NCBI RefSeq assembly: GCF_003002815.1
Contig: NZ_PVTF01000008.1
Coordinates: 310,001 to 374,000, forward strand
DNA from: Umezawaea tangerina
GTDB taxonomy: Bacteria; Actinomycetota; Actinomycetes; Mycobacteriales; Pseudonocardiaceae
Direction of reading: 5' to 3'
Length of the DNA stretch: 64,000 bases
Shown here piece by piece: positions 28,214-36,824 of this stretch. How positions within the stretch are numbered: the stretch's first letter is position 1; every line of letters starts with the position of its first letter. The notes beneath the pieces are model-generated. The model was not told the DNA's origin, did not search any database, and worked only from the letters and a program-made list of their open reading frames with translations. The translations under genes and the position numbers were made by a program.

Positions 28214-29077
28214 ATGGACACCGTGGAGACCCGCGAGCTGCGCTACTTCATCGCCGTCGCCGACGAGCTGCACTTCGGCCGCGCCGCCGAACGCCTCGGC
28301 ATCGCCCAGCCCCCGCTGTCACGGGCGATCCAGCAGCTCGAACGCCGCCTCGGAGTCGCCCTGCTGCACCGCAACCGTCGCGGTGTCTCGCTGACCGGCG
28401 CCGGGGAGGTCCTGCGCCAGGAAGGCCGCGCGGCCCTCGACGCGACCGCCGCCGCCGTCCGCCGCACCCGCCGTGCCGGGGGAGCCGACGGTCCGGGCGA
28501 CACCGGCGACCACCTGGTGCTGGCGGTGAAGGCAGGCGCTTTCCACGAGCTGCTGAACAAGCTCCTCGACGCCTACGCGAACGAGCCCGGCGCCGCCCGG
28601 ATCGACGTGCTGCCCAGCGGCACCTGCGAACAGGAGGGGATGCTGCGCGACGGGCGGGCCGACGTGGCGCTCATGCACACGCCGTTCAACACCCTCGCCG
28701 GGTTCGACAGCGTCGCGCTGATGACGGAGGAGCAGGTGGCCATCGTGCCCGCGCGGCACCCCCTGGCCACGCGCAGGACGTTGTCGCTGGCCGACATCGC
28801 CGACGTCCCCGACCTCCCGCTCGCCCGCTGGTCCAGCAACGGCGTCTTCCCACCCGGCCCAGGGCCCGAGGTCCACGACCAGACGCAGCTGGCCCAGCTG
28901 ATCGCGCTCGGCCGCACCATGACGGTCTTCCCCGAGTCGGCCCGCACGTGGCTGTGGCACGAGCACGCCGCCGTCCCGCTGACCGACGCCCCCAAGGTCA
29001 CCACCCACATCGCCTGGCCCGCGCACAGCCGTTCCCGCGCACTGGCCGAGCTGGTCCGGACAGCCTCGAGGTTGTGA
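28214..29077 (+). CDS. LysR-family transcriptional regulator
   Basis: This 287-residue protein has the N-terminal LysR winged helix (FGRAAERLGIAQPPLSRAIQQLERRLG, about residues 20-46) and a periplasmic-binding-like effector domain. It is divergent from the aldo/keto reductase. Operator copy 1 lies just before its ATG. Operator copy 2 overlaps its stop codon and precedes the secreted hydrolase gene. It therefore probably controls both neighbours and itself. Confidence 0.92.
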   Translation: MDTVETRELRYFIAVADELHFGRAAERLGIAQPPLSRAIQQLERRLGVALLHRNRRGVSLTGAGEVLRQEGRAALDATAAAVRRTRRAGGADGPGDTGDHLVLAVKAGAFHELLNKLLDAYANEPGAARIDVLPSGTCEQEGMLRDGRADVALMHTPFNTLAGFDSVALMTEEQVAIVPARHPLATRRTLSLADIADVPDLPLARWSSNGVFPPGPGPEVHDQTQLAQLIALGRTMTVFPESARTWLWHEHAAVPLTDAPKVTTHIAWPAHSRSRALAELVRTASRL

Positions 29078-29094
29078 TACCGCACGGATATCAC
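29074..29094. promoter_or_regulatory. LysR operator, copy 2
   Basis: GTGATAC-N7-ATATCAC repeats the copy 1 motif with one changed base. It overlaps the LysR stop codon and stands 90 bases before the hydrolase GTG. Confidence 0.6.
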
Positions 29095-29183
29095 AGCGCA
29101 GCGAATCGGTCTTGGACGGCACCGCACTCCCGGACGCACCCTCGGCGGGTCACCCGAGAAGGACCGCGCTGAAGGAGAAAGCA

Positions 29184-30185
29184 GTGAGGGAACCCGGTTT
29201 CCGCCGCTGGAAGGCCGCCGCCGCGCTATGTGCCGCCGTGATCGCGACGACCACGGTCACGCCGACCGCCGCGTCCGCCGGTCAGGCTCCTCATCTCGAC
29301 TTCCAGGTCGAGGTCGGAGTCGACGGCGTCAGCTCGGCCACGATCCACGCCGAGCGGTACACCCCGACCGGGCGCGCCCGCGGCGTGCAGGTCATGGTCC
29401 CCGGCACCACCTACGACCACCACTACTTCGACCTCGGCGTCGGCGTCGTCTCGCAGGCGCGGCAGGCCGCTCGGGAAGGATGGGTGGTGATCGCACTCGA
29501 CCGGGTCGGCACCGGCCGGTCGTCCACACCCCCGGCCGCGTCCGTCACGACCGCGGTCCAGGTGGCCTCGATCGACCGCGTCGTCGACAGGATCGACCGC
29601 ATGTACCGGGGTCTGCCGATCGTCCTGGTCGGCCACTCCTACGGCAGCGTCGTCGCAGAGGGCGTGGCCGCCGCGTCGGACAAGGTCGACGCCCTGGTCG
29701 TCACCGGGTTCATGTACCGCCGCACCCCACCGTCGTTCGAGGGCTTCCCCGCACTCACCCCGGCGGCCACCGACCCCGTTCTCGGAGGCAGGAACCTGCC
29801 CGCGGACTACCTGACCACCGCGCCGGACTCCCGGACGTTCTTCTACCACCTGCCCAACACCGACCCCGCCACCCCGGCCGCCGACGAACGGACGAAGACG
29901 ACCACCACCGCCGCCGAGGTACCCGGCTTCGCCCAGGAACTGACCGGCCAGACCTACGCGAAGGCAGTCCACGTACCGGTCCTCGTCGTCGTGGGGGAGT
30001 ACGACTACCTCTACCAGGGCGACGATCCGACCGCCTTCGAACCCGACCAGAAGAACGCGTTCGCCGCCGCCACCGACGTCCGGGTGCACCTCATCCCCAA
30101 CGCCGCCCACGACCTCGCACTGCACCGCAACGCCCCGTTCACCACCGCGCTCATCGACCGGTGGGCGTCCTCAGCGGTCGCGTGA
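29184..30185 (+). CDS. secreted alpha/beta hydrolase
   Basis: This 333-residue protein has a signal peptide (about 30 residues, ending TAASA). Its alpha/beta-hydrolase fold carries the nucleophile elbow GHSYGS and a late HDLAL containing the catalytic His. GTG 29184 follows GAAGGAGAAA. It is probably an esterase or lipase of unknown substrate outside the membrane. A copy of the LysR operator upstream ties it to the aldo/keto reductase regulon. Confidence 0.85.
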   Translation: MREPGFRRWKAAAALCAAVIATTTVTPTAASAGQAPHLDFQVEVGVDGVSSATIHAERYTPTGRARGVQVMVPGTTYDHHYFDLGVGVVSQARQAAREGWVVIALDRVGTGRSSTPPAASVTTAVQVASIDRVVDRIDRMYRGLPIVLVGHSYGSVVAEGVAAASDKVDALVVTGFMYRRTPPSFEGFPALTPAATDPVLGGRNLPADYLTTAPDSRTFFYHLPNTDPATPAADERTKTTTTAAEVPGFAQELTGQTYAKAVHVPVLVVVGEYDYLYQGDDPTAFEPDQKNAFAAATDVRVHLIPNAAHDLALHRNAPFTTALIDRWASSAVA

Positions 30186-30290
30186 CCACGTGGCGTGGTC
30201 GATCACGGTCTGTCCTTTGTGGAGCAGGCGCCGGTGGAGGCGATCACGAACACTGGGCAAGTAGCGGATACAGGATCGACCGCAAGCGCG

Positions 30291-31724
30291 TCACCGGGTT
30301 TCCGCGGCGCAGAGCACATCGGTGCTCGGCTGCTTGCCCGTCACCAGGAATTCGGTCACCGCGGTGTTGGCGCACCGGTTCGTCCCGAACAGGTAGACGC
30401 CGTGACCGCCCTGGTCGACGGTGACCATGCGGGCACGGTCACCCAGTGCGGAGCGCAGCGTGCGGGCGTTGGCCAGCGGAGTGCCGGGATCGCGTTGGTT
30501 CTGCACCATGAGCACGTTCGACGGCCCCTGGTCGGTGATCCGGACCCGCGGCTCCAGTGGTGCCGGCCAGTACGCGCAGGCCGAGATGTTCGCCGCGGCG
30601 GCACCGAGAAGGGGGTAGCGGAGTCGGTTGACCTCCACGTCCAGCTGGTAGCTCCTCACCGACCGCGGCCACGTCGAGTCGCCGCAGATCACGGCGAACC
30701 GGGCGGACAGCAGGGTGTCGAGGTCGTCCGTCGTCGGCACGTCCGGGGCTTTGCCCGCGTCCAACGCCTGCCAGTTCTCCGCGAGGGCCGTCAGGTCCGC
30801 CGAGTACAGCCCTTCGAAGGTCAAGCCGCGGAACAACGAGCCGGTGATGCCCGCGACCGGGGCCCGGTCGAGCCGGGCGGCCAGTTCGTGGAACTTGGCG
30901 GTGACCTGCGCGGGTGTGGTGCCCAGCCCGTACTGCGGCCGGGCGGCCGCGAACTCCGCGAAGTCCGGGAACCGGTCCTCCATGCCGCGGGCGAAACCGT
31001 GCATCGCCTCGATGTCGTAACCGCCCGCACCCAGGTTGCTGTCCAGCACGAACCGGTCGCCGCGCCGGGGGAACAGTTCGGTGTAGACCGCGCCGAGGTA
31101 GGTGCCGTACGACGCGCCGAGGTAGGACACCGTCGACTCGCCGAGAGCCGCGCGGACCCGGTCCATGTCCCGTGCGGTGTTCGCCGTGGTGATGTGCGGG
31201 AGCAGCGGCCCGGACTCGGACTCGGCGCACCGCTTCGCTTGCGCCTTCGCGCGTTCGGCCTGGTCCAGCACGTCGGCCGGGCCGTTGGGGTAGGGCAGGT
31301 TGCCGCGGGCGACCTGCTCGGGGGTGAAGTCGCAGGCGACCGGGGTGCTGTGCCCGGTTCCGCGCGGGTCGAGCCCGATGACGTCGTAGGTGTCGAGCAC
31401 GTCCTGCGGCAGCTCGAAGAGCTTCAGCAGCTGCGGGTAGTCCAGGCCGCCAGGGCCGGGGCCGCCGGGGTTGGTGAGCAGCACACCGCGCCGTTTCTGC
31501 GGGTTCTTGCTGGGCAGGCGCGAGATGGTCAGGTCGATCCTGCGGCCGTTGGGGTCCCGGTAGTCCAGTGGGACTTCGAGCGTCGTGCACTCCAGGTCCG
31601 GGGTGGGCAGGGGACCTGCCGGGCATGGTGCCCAGTCCAGTCGGGCGGGTGCCGAGGACGCCGTCGGTGTCACGACGGTCGCGCCGAGTACCGCGATGGC
31701 GGCGATCAGCAGGGTGGTGCGCAT
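30291..31724 (-). CDS. secreted tripeptidyl aminopeptidase-like alpha/beta hydrolase
   Basis: This 477-residue exported peptidase is of the SlpD/SlpE and TAP type. The signal peptide is residues 1 to about 25, the oxyanion block is LLTNPGGPGPGG, and the nucleophile Ser is in YLGASYGT near residue 186. A C-terminal TAP domain carries the catalytic Asp (QNQRDPGTPL) and His (QGGHGVYLF). The ATG has a GAGGAA ribosome site. It is divergent from a MerR-like gene, which may control it. It could also be a proline-iminopeptidase-like enzyme. Confidence 0.9.
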   Translation of the reverse strand: MRTTLLIAAIAVLGATVVTPTASSAPARLDWAPCPAGPLPTPDLECTTLEVPLDYRDPNGRRIDLTISRLPSKNPQKRRGVLLTNPGGPGPGGLDYPQLLKLFELPQDVLDTYDVIGLDPRGTGHSTPVACDFTPEQVARGNLPYPNGPADVLDQAERAKAQAKRCAESESGPLLPHITTANTARDMDRVRAALGESTVSYLGASYGTYLGAVYTELFPRRGDRFVLDSNLGAGGYDIEAMHGFARGMEDRFPDFAEFAAARPQYGLGTTPAQVTAKFHELAARLDRAPVAGITGSLFRGLTFEGLYSADLTALAENWQALDAGKAPDVPTTDDLDTLLSARFAVICGDSTWPRSVRSYQLDVEVNRLRYPLLGAAAANISACAYWPAPLEPRVRITDQGPSNVLMVQNQRDPGTPLANARTLRSALGDRARMVTVDQGGHGVYLFGTNRCANTAVTEFLVTGKQPSTDVLCAAETR

Positions 31725-31907
31725 CAGGATTTCCTCTTTCGCAGGGTTCTGCCCGTCGACGACAGGTCCGCTCATTGGAGGCCATGCCGTCGCGGCACAC
31801 GCAACGGACGCGGCGGGTGATCTACGCGACAAGCGCGAGTGCTGGACACGACCGGCGGCACCACCCACCGTGGACCGTCGACCACCGCCGCGGCGAGAAC
31901 GGAGACC

Positions 31908-32660
31908 GTGCCCGTGCCCTGGAGCACCCGAGAACTCGCCGATCTCGCCCGCACGAGTCTGCGGACCGTCCGGCACTACCAGGAACTGGGCCTGCTGTGC
32001 GCGCCGCCGCGCGACGCGAAGGGTTACAAGCAGTACGGCACCGAACACCTGGTCCAGCTTTTGCGCATCAAACGCCTCACCAACCTGGGGTTCTCCCTGT
32101 CCCAGGTCGCGACCGCGCTCGACGAACCCGACAACACCCAGACGGCGCTGCTCCACCGGCTCGACGACGAGTTGACCCTGGCCATCGCCCAGCTCGAACG
32201 GACCCGCGACGACGTGCGCGACGTCCTGCGCCTCGGTATCGCCCCGGACGTCCCGCCTGAGCTCGCCCACGCGCTCAACCCCCGAGACCGCACCGCGTTC
32301 GGGACATCGCTGGGCATCGTGGTCTCCCATCTGCTCGGACCCGTCACCGCCGAAGTCCTTTCCGCGCTGGATCAGGAGCACCGGGAGAAGGTGATCAGCT
32401 TCGACCGCGAGTTCGTCCAGCTCGCCGCCGACGCGGGCCCCGACGCACGGGAACGGCTGGCCCGAGCGGCGATCGACCTGCTCGCGGTTCTCCTCGAACA
32501 CCCCGGTGACCGTGTCGAGGCGCGACCAGTGCACCCGGACGCGTACAGGAACCTGGACGCCGTCCTGCCGGACCTCCTCAATCCCGCGCAGGCCGACGTC
32601 GTGCGCAGGATCCAGGAGGGCTTCGGCCACCAGGACCCCGACGACTCCCGCGGGCACTAA
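31908..32660 (+). CDS. MerR-family transcriptional regulator
   Basis: This protein of about 250 residues has an N-terminal MerR HTH (STRELADLARTSLRTVRHYQELGLL), a coiled segment and a helical effector region. It lacks a metal-binding Cys pattern, so an organic ligand is likely. GTG 31908 was chosen because GGAGA precedes it, though a longer start at 31839 is possible. It is divergent from the secreted peptidase gene. Confidence 0.88.
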   Translation: MPVPWSTRELADLARTSLRTVRHYQELGLLCAPPRDAKGYKQYGTEHLVQLLRIKRLTNLGFSLSQVATALDEPDNTQTALLHRLDDELTLAIAQLERTRDDVRDVLRLGIAPDVPPELAHALNPRDRTAFGTSLGIVVSHLLGPVTAEVLSALDQEHREKVISFDREFVQLAADAGPDARERLARAAIDLLAVLLEHPGDRVEARPVHPDAYRNLDAVLPDLLNPAQADVVRRIQEGFGHQDPDDSRGH

Positions 32661-32695
32661 TATCCCGGTCGGTACAGATGTGCTACGGTCGGATC

Positions 32696-33301
32696 ATGGC
32701 GGTCACGCAAGGCGTTCCGGCGGGCAGGCCGAGGGAGTTCGACCTCGACCAAGCGCTGGACCGCGCCGTGGAGGTCTTCTGGCGGCAGGGGTACGAGGCG
32801 ACCAGCCTGGCCGACCTGACCGCCGCGATGAAGATCGGCAAGCCCAGCCTGTACGCCGCCTTCGGGAACAAGGAGCAGCTGTTCCGCAGGGTGCTGGACC
32901 GCTACAGCGAAGGTCCGGGGTCCTACGCGGTCCGCGCGTTGGAGGAGCCCACGGCCAGGAAGGTGGTCGAGGCGTTCCTGAAGGGCGCGGTCGAGGCCAC
33001 GACCCGGCCGCAGTGCCCGCACGGCTGCCTGGGTGTCCAGGCCGCGCTCGCCGCCAGCGATGACGGGGTGGCGGTGCACGACCTGCTGACGGCCTGGCGC
33101 GACAGTGCGCGCGCCATGCTGGAGGTCCGGTTCCGGGCGGCACTCGCGGAGGGCGACCTGACGAAGGGCGCCGACCCCGCCCGCCTGGCCCGTTATGTCA
33201 TGACGCTCTCCTTCGGCCTGGCGGTCCAGGCGGCAGGCGGGGCGGAGGCGGACGAGCTCCTCGGTGTCGTCGAGGAGGTCCTGCTCGGCTGGCGCTCGTA
33301 G
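32696..33301 (+). CDS. TetR-family regulator (AcrR type)
   Basis: This 201-residue TetR protein has HTH TSLADLTAAMKIGKPSLYAAFGNK near residues 38-61 and the TetR_C domain with PQCPHGCLGVQAAL. It resembles regulators of short-chain dehydrogenase or efflux genes. The ATG has almost no leader sequence, which suggests leaderless translation. The downstream Gfo/Idh gene is a candidate target. Confidence 0.88.
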   Translation: MAVTQGVPAGRPREFDLDQALDRAVEVFWRQGYEATSLADLTAAMKIGKPSLYAAFGNKEQLFRRVLDRYSEGPGSYAVRALEEPTARKVVEAFLKGAVEATTRPQCPHGCLGVQAALAASDDGVAVHDLLTAWRDSARAMLEVRFRAALAEGDLTKGADPARLARYVMTLSFGLAVQAAGGAEADELLGVVEEVLLGWRS

Positions 33302-33392
33302 CGCCGCCCGCGGCTCACTGTGCAGGCGTGGCGATCACGCATGTCCGCATTCTGTACCAAATGGGATAGAACTAGCGGGTCGAGGAGACTTG

Positions 33393-34523
33393 ATGAGGTC
33401 GGAGGAAGCACCCGGCGATGACGACGGCCGCCGGATCGGTGTCGGCGTCGTCGGCCTGAGCGCGAGCGGCGGCTGGGGAGCCGGAGCCCACCTGCCCGCG
33501 ATGGCCGAGGCCGGAGGGTTCGAGCTCCGCGGACTCGTGGCCGGCTCCGAGGCATCGGGGCGCGTGGCGAGCCAGGTGCACGGCGCACCCAAGTACGCCT
33601 CGGTCGAGCAGCTCGCCGCCGCGGACGACATCGACCTCGTCGTCGTCACGGTGAAAACCCCACGACACCGGGAGCTCGTCCTTCCCGCGGCCGCCGCGGG
33701 AAAACCCGTCTTCTGCGAATGGCCCTTCGCCGTCGACCACCGCGAAGCGGAAGAGCTCGCGTCAGCGGCCGCGGGGCTCCACACCTTCGTCGGCCTGCAA
33801 GGGCGGTCCTCGCCGACCTTCCGCTGGCTGGCGGACCTCGTGGCGCAGGGCTACGTCGGCACCGTCCTCTCCGCGACCGTCCTGTCCTCCGCGGCGGAAT
33901 GGGGCTCGCCCGTCTCGGAGCGGGAGCTCTACCTGCTCGATCGGGACCAGGGGGCGGCGATGCTGGGCATCGCGTTCGGCCACGCCATCGACCCCGTGCT
34001 CATGGTGCTGGGTGAGCTGCGCGACGTGGTCGCGACAACGGCGACCCGCCGCCCCGAGATCCCGCTCGGCGGCACCGGACGAGTCGTGCCCATGACAGCG
34101 GCCGACCAGATCGCGATCTCCGGATCGCTGCCGGGCGGCGCTGTCCTGTCGGCCCACCAACGAGGTGGCACGGCCTCGGGCCCCGGATTCTCGGTCACGG
34201 TCGACGGCACCGAGGGCACCCTCGTGGCCACTGCCGCCGACCACCCCCACATCGCGCCGGTGACGGTGCGCGGGGCGCGCGGCGGTCTGCCGCTCGCGAC
34301 GCTGACACCGCCCACCGGGTACGACGCGTTCCCCGGGCTCGCGGGCTCTCCGATCCACACCCTCGCGCACGCCTATGCCGGTATCCGCGAGGAGCTGCGG
34401 GGAGGCGCCCGCCTCGTTCCCGACTTCGCCCACGCGGTCAGGCGCCACCGCCTCCTGGACGCGATCTCGGACTCCGCCGCCACCGGACGGCGGATCGCAC
34501 TCCCCGCGGAGGACGGGGTTTGA
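33393..34523 (+). CDS. Gfo/Idh/MocA-family oxidoreductase
   Basis: This 376-residue NAD(P)-dependent dehydrogenase has N-terminal VGVVGLSASGGWGAGAHLPAM as the Rossmann loop and KTPRHRELVLPAAAAGKPVFCEWPFA, where the family's EKP motif reads EWP. The catalytic Lys is therefore replaced by Trp. A distant fungal-type galactose dehydrogenase (Gal80-like) member fits this pattern. GAGGAG precedes the ATG. The substrate is unknown. Confidence 0.85.
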   Translation: MRSEEAPGDDDGRRIGVGVVGLSASGGWGAGAHLPAMAEAGGFELRGLVAGSEASGRVASQVHGAPKYASVEQLAAADDIDLVVVTVKTPRHRELVLPAAAAGKPVFCEWPFAVDHREAEELASAAAGLHTFVGLQGRSSPTFRWLADLVAQGYVGTVLSATVLSSAAEWGSPVSERELYLLDRDQGAAMLGIAFGHAIDPVLMVLGELRDVVATTATRRPEIPLGGTGRVVPMTAADQIAISGSLPGGAVLSAHQRGGTASGPGFSVTVDGTEGTLVATAADHPHIAPVTVRGARGGLPLATLTPPTGYDAFPGLAGSPIHTLAHAYAGIREELRGGARLVPDFAHAVRRHRLLDAISDSAATGRRIALPAEDGV

Positions 34524-34617
34524 CCACTCGCAGCACGACTCCTCCCCAGGCGGCCGCCGTAGCAGGCGGTCTCCTCCCCGCCTGCCCCACCAACGCAGAA
34601 TGAGAAGGGAAAGGTTC

Positions 34618-35619
34618 ATGCGCAAGAAGATGACCGGACTGGCCGGTGTGGTCGCGACGGTCGTGGTCGCGATCTCCCTGCTGTCGTCCGGAACGAGTGC
34701 GACCGTGGCACAGCCGCTCGACGCCGTGCAGGCCGTCGCGGACACGGCGGCGGAGTCGGTGAAGCCGCCCAGCGGCTACCGGTCGGAGTTCGCCGAGGTG
34801 AACGGGTTCCGCATGCACTACCTGCGCGGCGGAAGCGGTTCACCTGTTGTCCTCGTCCACGGTTTCCCGCAGACCTCGGCCGAGTGGCGCCCCCAGCTCG
34901 ACGCCCTCGCCCGCGACCACACGGTGATCGCCGTGGACCTGCGCGGCGCCGGAGACTCCGGGGTCCCGGCTGACGGGTACGACACCGTGCAGCTCGCGAC
35001 CGACATCCACGCGCTGCTGTCCAAGCTGGGCCTCAACAACAGGGTCCAGGTCGTCGCCCACGACATCGGGGCGTGGATCGCCTACCCGTACGCGGCGATG
35101 TGGCCGACCGAGGTCAGCCGGGTGGTGGTCATGGAGGGGCCCATCGTCGACGACTCCGTCTACCAGTTCCCCTCGTTGGCCCCTGAGGGAAACCTGTACG
35201 TCTGGCACTTCGGTCTGTTCCAGAAGAAGCTCGCGGAGCAGCTGGTGCGCGGCCACGAGCGCGAGTTCGTCGAGGGCTTCGTCGACCAGTACCTCGTGCA
35301 GAAGAAGGCGTTCGGTCCGGCGGACTACGAGTTCTACGCCCGCTACCTCCGCGAGCCCGGCCGTTTCCACGCCTGGATGCGGATGTACCAGGCGATCGAC
35401 ACCGACGTCCGCCAGACCAAGCAGCTGCGCGAGGCAGGACCGCTGCCGATGCCCGTGCTCGCCATCGGGGGAGAGAAGGCGTTGGCCGGAGGTGTCGGTG
35501 CCCAGTGGAGCACCTACGCCACGAACGTCGAGACCCGAGTGCTGGCCGACACGGGCCACTGGGTCACGGAGGAGCGACCGCAGGAACTGACGGACCTGTT
35601 GCTCGGGTTCCTGCGCTGA
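34618..35619 (+). CDS. secreted epoxide hydrolase-like alpha/beta hydrolase
   Basis: This 333-residue protein has a signal peptide (about residues 1-32) and an alpha/beta-hydrolase fold. HGFPQ is at 81-85, nucleophile Asp149 is in VVAHDIGAW, and the late His is in ADTGHWV. Aspartate as nucleophile is typical of epoxide hydrolases and haloalkane dehalogenases. Export is common for such actinomycete members. It lies 94 bases after the oxidoreductase gene and may share its transcript. Confidence 0.87.
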   Translation: MRKKMTGLAGVVATVVVAISLLSSGTSATVAQPLDAVQAVADTAAESVKPPSGYRSEFAEVNGFRMHYLRGGSGSPVVLVHGFPQTSAEWRPQLDALARDHTVIAVDLRGAGDSGVPADGYDTVQLATDIHALLSKLGLNNRVQVVAHDIGAWIAYPYAAMWPTEVSRVVVMEGPIVDDSVYQFPSLAPEGNLYVWHFGLFQKKLAEQLVRGHEREFVEGFVDQYLVQKKAFGPADYEFYARYLREPGRFHAWMRMYQAIDTDVRQTKQLREAGPLPMPVLAIGGEKALAGGVGAQWSTYATNVETRVLADTGHWVTEERPQELTDLLLGFLR

Positions 35620-35676
35620 CCACCTCCGGATCGCGGTCGGTCGCGCTCACCTGCTGAGCCGCAAGCGCCCGCGAAC

Positions 35677-35714
35677 GAGCTGGAGGGCCGCGTCGGAGCG
35701 CGGCCCTCCAGCTC
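35677..35714. terminator. hairpin terminator between convergent genes
   Basis: A perfect 16-bp stem starts with GAGCTGGAGGGCCGCG, with a six-base TCGGAG loop. It stands between the epoxide hydrolase and the convergent Lrp gene. Confidence 0.75.
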
Positions 35715-35761
35715 CTCCACCGTGATCATCGTGTCCCGCGCTGGTCGGACCATCTCCGTCT

Positions 35762-36739
35762 TCACCGGATCGGCTCCGGGACGGGGACTCCGGGGGAGCC
35801 CTTGACGGTGTGCAGCACCAGCGAGCTCTCCACGGCGCGCACGTCGTCGAGAGCCGGGACCGCACCCGACAGGAACGCGTAGAGCCCGGCGACGTCGGGC
35901 GTGGCCACCGACGCGTACAGGTTGTGGGCGCCGGTGGTCGCCGCGGCGAACACCACCTCCGGGTGGGCGGCCAGTGCCGTGCCGGTGGCGTGCACACGCG
36001 CTGGTGCGACGGTCAACCACAGCAGGGTACGGACGTGCAGGCCGAGGCGGGCCCGGTCGGTGTCGACGTCGAAGTAGAGCACTCCCGTGCCCCGCAGGTC
36101 GGCGATCCGGCGCTGCACAGCGGAATGCGACATCCCGGTCTCGGCGGCCAGCGTGCTGACCGACGTCCGCCCGTCGACCCTGAGCAGAGCGAGCAGGCGG
36201 TGGTCGACCTCGTCCAGCTCGACCGGCCGCGCCAGGTCGGGGGAGGGCGGCCGCAACAGGTCGACCTGCTCCGGGGAGAGGGCGTCCAGCTTGGTGACCG
36301 CGCCACCAGCGCGGCCGCCGAAGACGTGCAGCAGGCAATGCGCCGTGATGTCGAGGATCCTTGCACTGCGCGGCAACGACTTCAGCAGCAGGTCGCCCGC
36401 CGGTGTCGGGGAGTGCGTCACGCAGACCAACTCGGTGCCACCGGAGGTGCGGCTGATCCACGAGGTGTCACCGCGTCGGGCGAGGGCGGACGCCACGCCC
36501 GCGGCGGAGTCGGGCGCGCACCGGATGCGCACCACCCATTCCACGTGCCCCAACCGGGCCGGGTCGGCCAGCCCCCGCACGCGCAGCGAACCCTCGGCGC
36601 GCAGACGGGCGCACCGCCGTGCGACGGTCTGGTCGGAAACCCCCAGGACAGCGGCGATCCGGGCGAACGGCGCCCGCGCGTCGAGGTGCAGAGCGTGCAG
36701 GATCCGCAGGTCGAGCACGTCGTAGCTGAGGGAATTCAT
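35762..36739 (-). CDS. double-HTH Lrp/AsnC-family regulator
   Basis: This 325-residue protein has two successive AsnC units. The first HTH is near residues 20-45 (FARIAAVLGVSDQTVARRCARL). The second is near 185-215 (VSTLAAETGMSHSAVQRRIADL) and is followed by an effector-binding ferredoxin-like domain. Duplicated Lrp proteins of this length are typical of actinomycetes. It is divergent from the FAD monooxygenase (85 bases between starts), which is the obvious target. Confidence 0.9.
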   Translation of the reverse strand: MNSLSYDVLDLRILHALHLDARAPFARIAAVLGVSDQTVARRCARLRAEGSLRVRGLADPARLGHVEWVVRIRCAPDSAAGVASALARRGDTSWISRTSGGTELVCVTHSPTPAGDLLLKSLPRSARILDITAHCLLHVFGGRAGGAVTKLDALSPEQVDLLRPPSPDLARPVELDEVDHRLLALLRVDGRTSVSTLAAETGMSHSAVQRRIADLRGTGVLYFDVDTDRARLGLHVRTLLWLTVAPARVHATGTALAAHPEVVFAAATTGAHNLYASVATPDVAGLYAFLSGAVPALDDVRAVESSLVLHTVKGSPGVPVPEPIR

Positions 36740-36824
36740 CGCTGTGGTCCCGAGGGATGTCGGATGTGTGCGTGCGGGAGATTCTAGGCGGAGGTCGGTT
36801 CGGTCGCGTGGACAGGATCGGGGC

